Shown: piece by piece, positions 1-6,858 of the stretch | How positions within the stretch are numbered: the first letter of the stretch is position 1 | How the letters are laid out: each line of letters opens with the position of its first letter | Assembly (NCBI GenBank): GCA_949519155.1 | Contig: CATIQU010000035.1 | Span: 124,001-188,000, forward strand | Length of the DNA stretch: 64,000 nucleotides | Direction: 5' to 3' | Source of the DNA: Polaribacter sp. SA4-10 | Lineage (GTDB): Bacteria > Bacteroidota > Bacteroidia > Flavobacteriales > Flavobacteriaceae | The notes under the pieces: model-generated | Database searches by the model: none | Seen by the model: the letters and a program-made list of their open reading frames with translations, nothing else | What the model was told of the DNA's origin: nothing | Translations under genes and position numbers: made by a program

Positions 1-431
1 ACTTGAGTGGTATTCAAACCTTCTGATAAAATCAACTTATTCAGTGTTTTAGGTGTGGTAACAAGAATATCAACTCCTTCAAAAATTTCTGATTTCAACA
101 AATCAACATGCGCTTTCTCATCTCCAAAATAGACCCGTAAAGAAGTGGGTCTTGTATATTTTAGAAAGAGTTCATACAATTGTAGTGCTTTTTCATTGTT
201 TTCAACGACTACAATTGCTCTTGGGGCAGTTCCAATCTCTTCACATTTCAATTTCTGCATTGTTGTTAAAATCAATGCAATCGTTTTTCCACTTGCTTCT
301 GGAGCAGTACAAAAAATATTTGCACCACTTTTTATAACTGGTATGCTTGCTTTTTGAAAAGGTGTTGGAATTGTGACCTCTTGATCTTCTAAGAATTCTT
401 TGATCGTTACATGTAATTTTTTAAAAGGCAT
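1..431 (-). CDS. DEAD-box helicase-like protein, N-terminal part (runs off the window)
   Basis: Not in the ORF track because it is cut by the window edge. Reading the minus strand from the ATG at 431 gives 143 open codons (MPFKKLHVTIKEFLEDQEV...). A Q-motif-like PTPFQKASIP is followed by a degenerate Walker A, APEASGKT, in place of AxTGxGKT. Then come PRAIVVVENNEKA, where motif Ia (PTRELA) is expected, and TTPKT, where motif Ib (TPGR) is expected. The fold is therefore that of a SF2 DEAD-box ATPase, but several motifs have drifted, so RNA unwinding is not assured. The C-terminal RecA domain lies outside the window. A -7 type box sits about 40 nt upstream. Family assignment is fairly sure; activity is inference. 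Confidence 0.75.
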   Translation of the reverse strand, partial: MPFKKLHVTIKEFLEDQEVTIPTPFQKASIPVIKSGANIFCTAPEASGKTIALILTTMQKLKCEEIGTAPRAIVVVENNEKALQLYELFLKYTRPTSLRVYFGDEKAHVDLLKSEIFEGVDILVTTPKTLNKLILSEGLNTTQ

Positions 432-468
432 AGGAATTTTAATCTGGTTGTTATTTGAAATAGCACTG

Positions 469-476
469 CAAATATA
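469..476 (-). promoter_or_regulatory. -7 promoter box for the DEAD-box-like gene
   Basis: Minus-strand TATATTTG matches the Bacteroidota TAnnTTTG -7 element exactly, 37 nt before the ATG at 431. I see no good TTG at the -33 spacing. Confidence 0.4.
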
Positions 477-662
477 CAACTAAATTGAGGTAGTAATTTA
501 GAAATCATCCAAAGGATAATCCTTAATTAAAAATGTACTATAATTTACATTATGTTAAATAGAGTATTTTGAAACAATTAATAAACATTTTGATTTATAA
601 ATAGCGATTCTATCATCCCTCTTTGAAATTATTATATAATTTAGCCAAAAACATCAGACAAA

Positions 663-1367
663 ATGGAATTAGAGGTTATTTATAAAGACGAATATTGCAT
701 CTGTGTGAACAAACCCAATAATGTGGTGGTGCACCATTCCTTTCTTTCAAGAAATGTTGCTGATGAAAAATCCTTATTACAATTACTAGAAGCACAAATT
801 GGGGAAAAATTCCATCCTGTACATCGATTGGATCGAAAAACATCTGGAATTATGTTGCTAACAAACAATTCAGAAAATGTTTCTAAGTTTCAAGTACTTT
901 TTACAAACAAAGAAATCCAGAAAACTTATTACGGAGTTGTTCGTGGCCATGCTCCAGCATCAAAAAAGATAGACTCTCCAGTAAAAGGAAAAGACGGAAA
1001 ATCCTACAAAGAAGCATTGACTCACTTGAAAACATTGGCAACTATTGTCTTAGATATCCCCGTAAAGCCTTATGATTCATCCCGCTATAGTTTGGTGGAA
1101 ATGGAGCCGAAAACTGGTAGAATGCATCAATTACGTGCCCATACGCTTAAAATTAGTCACCCATTAATTGGCGATGCAAAATACGGTGATAAAAATCATG
1201 ACCTCATGTTTGAAACAAACTTTGGATGGAAAAACTTCTTTTTACACGCAGGTAGTTTGACATTCAAACACCCGTTTACAAATGAAAAATTAAACTTAAA
1301 AAGCGAATTCCCAGAAGATTGGAATTCGCTTTTTAAAGAGTTTAACTGGAAGAATCCAATGATATAA
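663..1367 (+). CDS. RluA-family pseudouridine synthase (TruC-like)
   Basis: A 234-residue protein isomerising uridine to pseudouridine in RNA. The RluA catalytic motif HRLDRKTSG is at residues 54-62, with the nucleophilic Asp at 57. The RluA-type PKTGRMHQLRAH and HPLIGDAKYG blocks follow in the expected order. There is no N-terminal S4 domain, and the length (234 aa) fits the short single-domain TruC group, which modifies tRNA position 65, better than the RluC/RluD group; the exact RNA target is inference. It stands alone, with 231 bp of AT-rich sequence upstream and the convergent oxidoreductase stop 4 bp downstream. The ATG is the first in frame and gives a full-length family member. Confidence 0.85.
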   Translation: MELEVIYKDEYCICVNKPNNVVVHHSFLSRNVADEKSLLQLLEAQIGEKFHPVHRLDRKTSGIMLLTNNSENVSKFQVLFTNKEIQKTYYGVVRGHAPASKKIDSPVKGKDGKSYKEALTHLKTLATIVLDIPVKPYDSSRYSLVEMEPKTGRMHQLRAHTLKISHPLIGDAKYGDKNHDLMFETNFGWKNFFLHAGSLTFKHPFTNEKLNLKSEFPEDWNSLFKEFNWKNPMI

Positions 1368-1371
1368 GCTA

Positions 1372-2379
1372 CTAGTCTTCAATTACTTTCAGTACTAATT
1401 TTCCGTTTTTATCACCAGAAAAAAGTCTTTCATAGGTTTCTTTAAAATTTTCAATACCTTCATAAACATCTTCTCGCGACTTTAGTTTCCCTTCTTTCAT
1501 CCAAGTACCCATTTCTTTTGCAGCAATGGCAAAGTCTTTGGTATAATCCATTACAACCATTCCTTGCATGGTAGAACGCGTTACTAATAGCGATAAATAA
1601 TTACTAGGACCATCAATTTTATGTTTGTTATTGTATTGTGAAATTGCTCCACAAATAACAACTCGTGCATGCATTCTTAGTTTGCTTAATGCAGCGTCTA
1701 ATAAAATACCACCAACATTATCAAAATAAACATCGATGCCTTTTGGGCACTTTCTCTTCAATGCAGTATAAATGTTTTCTGATTTGTAATCAATAGCGTC
1801 ATCAAAACCTAACTCGTTTTTTAGATAATCACATTTTTCTTGTCCGCCAGCAATCCCAATTACAGTACACCCTTTGATTTTTGCAATTTGACCAACAATA
1901 CTTCCAACAGCACCTGCAGCACCAGAAACCAACACAATATCTCCTTCTTTGATCTTACCAACTTGTGTAATTCCAAAATAAGCTGTCATTCCTGGCATCC
2001 CCAACGTACCTAAATACATTGGCATTGGCGCCAATCGTTCATCTACTTTATACCAACCATCACCATTTCCGATGGCATATTGTTGAACGCCTCCCCAACT
2101 GGTAACACAATCACCAATTTCAAATTTAGGGTTATTATTTGCGTCAATTACTTTACCAATAGAACCCGCACGCATTACATCGTCCAAAGCAACTGGAGGA
2201 ATGTATGACTTGGTATCATTCATCCAACCACGCATTGCAGGATCTAATGAAATATAATGATGTTGCACTAATATTTCTCCATCCTGTAATTCAGGAACTT
2301 CATTTTCTTGAAATTCCCACGTAGTTTCATCGGGTGCTCCTACTGGTCTGTTCTTTAATATAAACTGCTTGTTGTTCAT
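1372..2379 (-). CDS. NADP-dependent MDR oxidoreductase (PTGR/CurA-like)
   Basis: 335 aa, the normal length for zinc-free medium-chain dehydrogenases of the prostaglandin reductase / leukotriene B4 dehydrogenase / CurA / YncB group, which reduce the double bond of enones with NADPH. An N-terminal GroES-like domain with the HHYISLDPAMRGWM signature is followed by a Rossmann domain with SGAAGAVGSIVGQIAK near residues 151-166. No zinc ligands are seen, as expected for the group. It lies 33 bp downstream of the fused E1 gene on the same strand and may be co-transcribed with it. A detoxification role for lipid-derived enals is family knowledge; the substrate is unknown. Confidence 0.85.
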   Translation of the reverse strand: MNNKQFILKNRPVGAPDETTWEFQENEVPELQDGEILVQHHYISLDPAMRGWMNDTKSYIPPVALDDVMRAGSIGKVIDANNNPKFEIGDCVTSWGGVQQYAIGNGDGWYKVDERLAPMPMYLGTLGMPGMTAYFGITQVGKIKEGDIVLVSGAAGAVGSIVGQIAKIKGCTVIGIAGGQEKCDYLKNELGFDDAIDYKSENIYTALKRKCPKGIDVYFDNVGGILLDAALSKLRMHARVVICGAISQYNNKHKIDGPSNYLSLLVTRSTMQGMVVMDYTKDFAIAAKEMGTWMKEGKLKSREDVYEGIENFKETYERLFSGDKNGKLVLKVIED

Positions 2380-2412
2380 TGCTTCTAATTTGTGCTTAAA
2401 TATATACTTTTT

Positions 2413-4401
2413 TTAATAATTTAAGAGCTCTTTTAAATGATTTTCAAAACTATTTTTTGATAAGTATTGATTTTCTAATCCTCCTTGAAATGGAATTGGT
2501 GTTTCTAAACTTCCCACTCGCTTAACTGGGGCATCTAAATAGTGAAAACAATTTTCAGTAATTAATGCAGAAACATCACTAGCAATACCCCCAAAAAGAG
2601 AATCCTCTTGTAAAATAATGGCTTTCCCACTTTTTTGAACAGAACGGTATATTGTTTCCACATCTAAGGGTTGTAAGGTTCTTAAATCAATTAAATCGGC
2701 AGCAATTGTAGGATTGTTCGCTAAGGTCTCTAAAGCCCAATGTACTCCTGCACCATAAGTAATAATAGAAATTTGCTCCCCTGTTTTTAATTGATTTGCT
2801 TTTCCGATTTCAATCGTAAAATGATTTTCACTTACTTCCTGATAAACTGAGCGATATAAAGCTTTGTGTTCAAAAAATAATACCGGATTTGGATCGTCAA
2901 TTGCTGAAGCTAACAAACCTTTTGCATCTTGGGGAAATGCTGGATAAACGACTTTTAAACCCGGAGTTTTTGTAAACCAGGCTTCATTAGTTTGACTGTG
3001 AAATGGACCCGCACCTACTCCTGCACCACAGGGCATTCTTACCACTACATCTGCTTTTTCGCCCCAACGGTAATGCGATTTTGCCAATAAATTCACAATC
3101 GGATTAAATCCTGAAGAAACAAAATCTGCAAACTGCATTTCCATCACTGCTTTCATCCCTTTTACAGACAGGCCATAAGCAGCTGCTACAATTGCAGATT
3201 CGCAAATGGGTGTATTTCGTACTCTCTCTTTACCAAACTGTGCTACAAATCCATCTGTGATTTTAAAAACACCCCCATATTCTGCAACATCTTGCCCCAT
3301 AATAACCAAGTCATCATGTTTTTCCATAGACTGACGTAGTCCTTCCGAAATAGCGTCTACTAAACGAATCTTGTTCTTTTTCTGGGAGGGTTCAGTTTCC
3401 TGAAAATCAAACATTTTATATACATCACTTAATTCAGTTTCTAAATTTGGAGTAATTTTTTCTTCTTCAAAAGCAATCTTTAAATGTGTATCTATTTCTT
3501 GTTTTATTTCTATAGTATAGCTATCTATCATTTCCTTCGTTAAAACAGCTTCTTTTAATAAATAGTTTTCAAAATTTGAAATTGGGTTTTTAGCTTCCCA
3601 TTCCTCTATTAGTTCTTTTGGAACGTATTTGGTGCCACTAGCCTCTTCATGTCCGCGAAGACGAAAAGTTTTAAATTCTATTAAAATGGGTCTTGGATTC
3701 TTTCGAACACTTTCTGCAATTTCAGTAACTTTTTGATAAACCTCTAGAATGTTATTTCCTTCTATAATATGGCTTTCCATGCCATAACCAATACCTTTAT
3801 CTGCAAGATTTTCACAATTGAATTGCTCCGCTATTGGAGTTGAAAGCCCGTAGCCGTTATTTTCAATACAGAACAAGACAGGTAAACTCCAAACAGAAGC
3901 CACATTTAACGCCTCATGAAAATCACCCTCGCTGGTACCTCCATCTCCTGTAAAAACAGCACAAACTTCTTTTACTTCTTTTATTTTGTTGGCCAACGCA
4001 ATACCATCTGCAACTCCAAATTGAGGTCCTAAATGAGAAATCATTCCAACAATTTTATACGCTTGAGTACCAAAATGAAAACTACGATCTCTTCCTTTTG
4101 TAAATCCATTCATCTTTCCTTGCCATTGAGAGAAAAGGCGTGAAAGCGGAATTTCTCTGGTCGTAAAGACACCTAAGTTTCGGTGCATTGGCAAAATATA
4201 TTCCTCCTTTTTCAAGGCCATCGTTACACCCACTGAAATCGCCTCTTGTCCAATACCAGAAAACCATTTTGAAATTTTGCCTTGTCGTAATAGAATCAAC
4301 ATTTTTTCCTCAATTAAACGAGGCTTTAGCATGTTCCGATACAACTTAAGTAAAATATCTTTGGATAAGTTATTTTGATTGTAGGTAATATTCTGTGGCA
4401 T
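2413..4401 (-). CDS. 2-oxoacid dehydrogenase E1, fused alpha and beta subunits
   Basis: 662 aa carrying both halves of the thiamine-diphosphate E1 of a 2-oxoacid (most likely branched-chain 2-oxoacid) dehydrogenase complex. The alpha half (about 1-340) has the TPP motif from GDGGTSEGDFHEA to IENNGYG (residues 152-184). The beta half starts near 343 (IRLVDAISEGLRQSM) and includes GQDVAEYGGVFK and the PCGAGVGAGPFHSQ loop. E1 decarboxylates the 2-oxoacid and acylates lipoyl-E2; E2 and E3 are not in the window. Fused E1 genes of this length are common in Bacteroidota. An Lrp-type regulator gene is immediately upstream, a context that suggests amino-acid-responsive control. Branched-chain specificity is inferred, not shown. 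Confidence 0.9.
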   Translation of the reverse strand: MPQNITYNQNNLSKDILLKLYRNMLKPRLIEEKMLILLRQGKISKWFSGIGQEAISVGVTMALKKEEYILPMHRNLGVFTTREIPLSRLFSQWQGKMNGFTKGRDRSFHFGTQAYKIVGMISHLGPQFGVADGIALANKIKEVKEVCAVFTGDGGTSEGDFHEALNVASVWSLPVLFCIENNGYGLSTPIAEQFNCENLADKGIGYGMESHIIEGNNILEVYQKVTEIAESVRKNPRPILIEFKTFRLRGHEEASGTKYVPKELIEEWEAKNPISNFENYLLKEAVLTKEMIDSYTIEIKQEIDTHLKIAFEEEKITPNLETELSDVYKMFDFQETEPSQKKNKIRLVDAISEGLRQSMEKHDDLVIMGQDVAEYGGVFKITDGFVAQFGKERVRNTPICESAIVAAAYGLSVKGMKAVMEMQFADFVSSGFNPIVNLLAKSHYRWGEKADVVVRMPCGAGVGAGPFHSQTNEAWFTKTPGLKVVYPAFPQDAKGLLASAIDDPNPVLFFEHKALYRSVYQEVSENHFTIEIGKANQLKTGEQISIITYGAGVHWALETLANNPTIAADLIDLRTLQPLDVETIYRSVQKSGKAIILQEDSLFGGIASDVSALITENCFHYLDAPVKRVGSLETPIPFQGGLENQYLSKNSFENHLKELLNY

Positions 4402-4425
4402 ATGTTCTATTCAGTTTGTTTTATA

Positions 4426-4433
4426 CAAACATA
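4426..4433 (-). promoter_or_regulatory. -7 promoter box for the fused E1 gene
   Basis: Minus-strand TATGTTTG fits TAnnTTTG, 25 nt before the ATG at 4401. It shares bases with the T-tract of the upstream lrp terminator. No clear -33 TTG. Confidence 0.4.
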
Positions 4434-4461
4434 AAAAATCCCCATCAAAAGATGAGGATTT
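4431..4461 (-). terminator. Rho-independent terminator of the lrp gene
   Basis: Read on the minus strand: AAATCCTCATC, TTTT loop, GATGGGGATTT, then a run of T. The stem contains one mismatch. It is about 23 nt after the lrp stop. Confidence 0.75.
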
Positions 4462-4483
4462 AATAAAAAATATGTCAGTTATT

Positions 4484-4963
4484 TTATAATTCTTTAAAAA
4501 TTGCGTGCATCATTCGTTTTTTATCGTTGATACTTTCTTCTAATGCAATCATGGTTTCGGTTCTATTTACGCCAGGAATTTCATCGATCGCATAAATAAT
4601 ATCTTTTGCATCAGTAGTTCCTTTCGCTCTTACTTTACAGAAAATATTATACATACCAGCAACAACATAAGCTACTGTTACATTTGGAATTTTTCGTAAA
4701 TCCTCAATCACGTTTTGCGTCATCGAAGTTTTATCTAAAAAAATACCTACATGTGCTATAAAAGAATAACCCATTTTTTTGTAGTTAAGTGTTAGTGTAG
4801 AACCTTGAATGATTCCCTCATCTTCCATCTTTTTAACACGCACGTGAATTGTTCCAGCGGAAACTAAAAGTTTTTTTGCAATGTCTGTAAATGGAGTCCT
4901 TGCGTTTTCGATTAAGATGTCTAAAATTTGATGATCAATTTCATCTAACATGTATTTTTTCAT
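4484..4963 (-). CDS. Lrp/AsnC-family transcriptional regulator
   Basis: 159 aa with the two-domain Lrp/AsnC layout: a winged HTH at about residues 5-60 (LDEIDHQILDILIENARTPF, then the recognition segment around LLVSAGTIHVRVKKMED), and a ligand-binding RAM domain at about 70-150. Such proteins form octamers and sense amino acids. It sits directly upstream of the fused 2-oxoacid dehydrogenase E1 on the same strand, but a terminator separates them, so it is a separate transcript that may control its neighbour; that link is inference. Confidence 0.9.
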   Translation of the reverse strand: MKKYMLDEIDHQILDILIENARTPFTDIAKKLLVSAGTIHVRVKKMEDEGIIQGSTLTLNYKKMGYSFIAHVGIFLDKTSMTQNVIEDLRKIPNVTVAYVVAGMYNIFCKVRAKGTTDAKDIIYAIDEIPGVNRTETMIALEESINDKKRMMHAIFKEL

Positions 4964-4989
4964 AATTGCGTAAAATTCAGCATTAACAA

Positions 4990-4997
4990 CAAAAATA
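4990..4997 (-). promoter_or_regulatory. -7 promoter box for the lrp gene
   Basis: Minus-strand TATTTTTG fits TAnnTTTG, 27 nt before the ATG at 4963. The nearest upstream TTTG motifs are at spacings of 13 and 23, so the -33 element is unclear. Confidence 0.45.
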
Positions 4998-5047
4998 TTA
5001 ATTTAATTTACAAAAGCATTCAAAATAATGATAAATATTTAATAAAA

Positions 5048-6100
5048 TTATGAATCGAAAACGATTTCGTTATGTGAAAGTGAGTTTTTTAACTCCATTT
5101 GCGCCACTTTTTGAAGATCGAAGACCAATTTATTATCAATAATTTTCTCTTCATATTGATACGCAACCGTTTCTTTTTGATGATTTGCATGTCTGTGAAC
5201 TACATCGTAGAAGTTTTTAACATTATTTGGAATGTCAAAATAGGTTTCATAAGTCGTGAAATCCTCATTGATTGCTATGTGATAAATACCCTGTAAGAGT
5301 CCAAAAAAATGGTACTTTCTAGTAATTTCTCGTTCATAATCATTTGGATAATGCCCTGCTTCAATTAAAACAGTATTATATCCTAATTTTTGAAAATTAT
5401 CGCCAGTTGCAGTTGGATAAAACTCGTCTGTATATCGACCTACAGCATTGGGAATTACCTGTTGTAACAAATTGTTCATGGCAACAATAACATTCATTGT
5501 CTGTATTCTACCCGCTGTTAATGTTCTGTCTTTATCTTCAGAGGGTGCCAAAAATGAAATTGTAGCAGGTTTCGTAGTTCCTTCTACTCCAAAAATTGTT
5601 CGTTGATCATGTAAATTAAAACAAAAATTAGGCTGAAATGTGTCTAAAGCCTTTCTTAATACTTTGCTTTCAGTAGCACTACGATTAACAGCGTCTCTAT
5701 TTAGATCTACTTTGTTGGAGTTTACTCTCGTGTATTCTTCAGCCCCATCAGGATTTAACATCGGTATGATTTGCAAGGTACAGGCTTTTAAAATTTGCTC
5801 AATGCAAGGTTCTTTAGATTGTGTCAAGGTGTTTAACAAATCGAAAACAACCTTGGTACCCGTACTTTCATTTCCATGCATTTGGCTCCAAATAAGTATT
5901 TTCTTTTTTCCCGTTCCTAATTGAATACTATAAATAGGTCTTTTTTGTTCCGAATAACCGATTTGTTTTACAGAAGTATTTTTTTCGTGTTTAAAAATAA
6001 TGGAAGCAATGTCCTCGAATCGAATCCATCTCCCAAATAAAGAGGTCTCTTTTTCTTTTTTGAAAAATGCATCTAATAAAGAGATTGATAATAGTGACAT
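5048..6100 (-). CDS. M14-family zinc carboxypeptidase
   Basis: 350 aa, a metallocarboxypeptidase of family M14. The zinc ligands are visible: HGNE (His75, Glu78) and the third ligand His164 in FNLHDQ. The general-base Glu is probably Glu247 in LIEAGHY. MLNPDGAEEYTR (about residues 114-125) is the usual substrate-binding stretch. There is no evident signal peptide, so a cytoplasmic role in peptide turnover is more likely than secretion. It is monocistronic with a consensus flavobacterial promoter 23-53 bp upstream. The natural substrate is not predictable from sequence. Confidence 0.88.
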   Translation of the reverse strand: MSLLSISLLDAFFKKEKETSLFGRWIRFEDIASIIFKHEKNTSVKQIGYSEQKRPIYSIQLGTGKKKILIWSQMHGNESTGTKVVFDLLNTLTQSKEPCIEQILKACTLQIIPMLNPDGAEEYTRVNSNKVDLNRDAVNRSATESKVLRKALDTFQPNFCFNLHDQRTIFGVEGTTKPATISFLAPSEDKDRTLTAGRIQTMNVIVAMNNLLQQVIPNAVGRYTDEFYPTATGDNFQKLGYNTVLIEAGHYPNDYEREITRKYHFFGLLQGIYHIAINEDFTTYETYFDIPNNVKNFYDVVHRHANHQKETVAYQYEEKIIDNKLVFDLQKVAQMELKNSLSHNEIVFDS

Positions 6101-6122
6101 AAATTGGATTCTATATTTACCT

Positions 6123-6153
6123 CAAAAATACTCAATTCAGTTTTATTGGCAAA
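6123..6153 (-). promoter_or_regulatory. Consensus flavobacterial promoter of the M14 peptidase
   Basis: On the minus strand TTTG (6153-6150), 19 nt, TATTTTTG (6130-6123). Both elements and spacing match the -33/-7 consensus exactly. The predicted start of transcription is near 6118, giving a leader of about 18 nt before the ATG. Confidence 0.7.
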
Positions 6154-6394
6154 TCATTTTTTCACAAATGTAAAACCGAGACACATTACAATTGTAAATT
6201 GCATTTCACCAGGAAAAGGACATTTATGTAAACAATTATTCCGCTGTTTAACTTTGTAATCACCTATAAATCGTATTGTATAATTATTTCTTATTAAATA
6301 GCAGTAAAATCTTAAATACTAGTTGATTAAATCACTTATGAAATGTTATGGTTTAAGCTTTAATGTTTTTTAAATGTTAAAAAATAACTTCCTG

Positions 6395-6425
6395 TTGTTT
6401 CCTAATTAAAGTTGAGTTACTTTTG
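6395..6425 (+). promoter_or_regulatory. Promoter of the XRE regulator
   Basis: TTG (6395-6397), 20 nt, TACTTTTG (6418-6425). Transcription would start near 6430, about 16 nt before the TTG codon chosen as the start, which supports that start over the later ATG. Confidence 0.6.
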
Positions 6426-6445
6426 TAACACTTAAGATAATTACA

Positions 6446-6805
6446 TTGGTAAACATTGTTGATTTTACAGAACGGTTAAAAAAAGTGATGGAAACGCATC
6501 AACTTACTGCATCTTTGTTTGCAGATAAGATTGGTGTACAACGCTCTAGCATCTCCCATATATTGTCTGGCAGAAACAAACCTAGTCTTGATTTCATTTT
6601 AAAAGTAACAGGTGTTTTTTTGGATGTTGATATCCATTGGCTATTAAATGGGATTGGAGAGTTCCCAAAAAAAACGCTACACACTCCTACTCTTCCATTA
6701 GAAAGTCATACAACTACGCTACCGCTAATTGATAATAGTGGCAAAAAAATTAAAAGGATCGTGGTTTTTTATGAAGATGGTACTTTTGATGAATATCAGA
6801 AATAA
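6446..6805 (+). CDS. XRE-family helix-turn-helix regulator
   Basis: 119 aa. The N-terminal two-thirds is a Cro/CI-type HTH: FADKIGVQRSSISHILSGRN (about residues 25-44) is a clear recognition segment, followed by KPSLDFILKVTGVF and WLLNGIGEFP, a signature of a common small Bacteroidota family. The C-terminal 40 residues end in a short beta-like stretch (KRIVVFYEDGTFDEY). The start is TTG: the next in-frame ATG (codon 15) would remove conserved N-terminal residues, and the promoter position fits a short leader. It is monocistronic and shares a palindromic terminator with the convergent M1 peptidase. Target genes unknown. Confidence 0.85.
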   Translation: MVNIVDFTERLKKVMETHQLTASLFADKIGVQRSSISHILSGRNKPSLDFILKVTGVFLDVDIHWLLNGIGEFPKKTLHTPTLPLESHTTTLPLIDNSGKKIKRIVVFYEDGTFDEYQK

Positions 6806-6835
6806 AAAAAAGTGATGGAATTCCATCACTTTTAA
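6803..6835. terminator. Bidirectional terminator between xre and the M1 peptidase
   Basis: Perfect 24-bp palindrome AAAGTGATGGAATTCCATCACTTT (6809-6832), with an A-run on the left and a T-run on the right, between convergent genes; works for both strands. Confidence 0.8.
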
Positions 6836-6858
6836 AACTTCAAAAAAACTATTTAGAT

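Larger units (their letters stand above)
6101..6445. other. 345-bp intergenic region with two divergent promoters
   Basis: No coding signal in any frame. It holds the M14 promoter near its left end and the XRE promoter near its right end. The AT-rich middle has no repeat or hairpin I can support. Confidence 0.6.

Noticed and set aside
145-357. 70-aa and 61-aa plus-strand ORFs near the left edge
   Set aside because: They lie antisense to the partial DEAD-box-like gene, which has recognisable motifs.
6101-6445. Small RNA or gene in the M14/XRE gap
   Set aside because: Two promoters explain the ends and no frame, hairpin or T-tract supports a transcript product.
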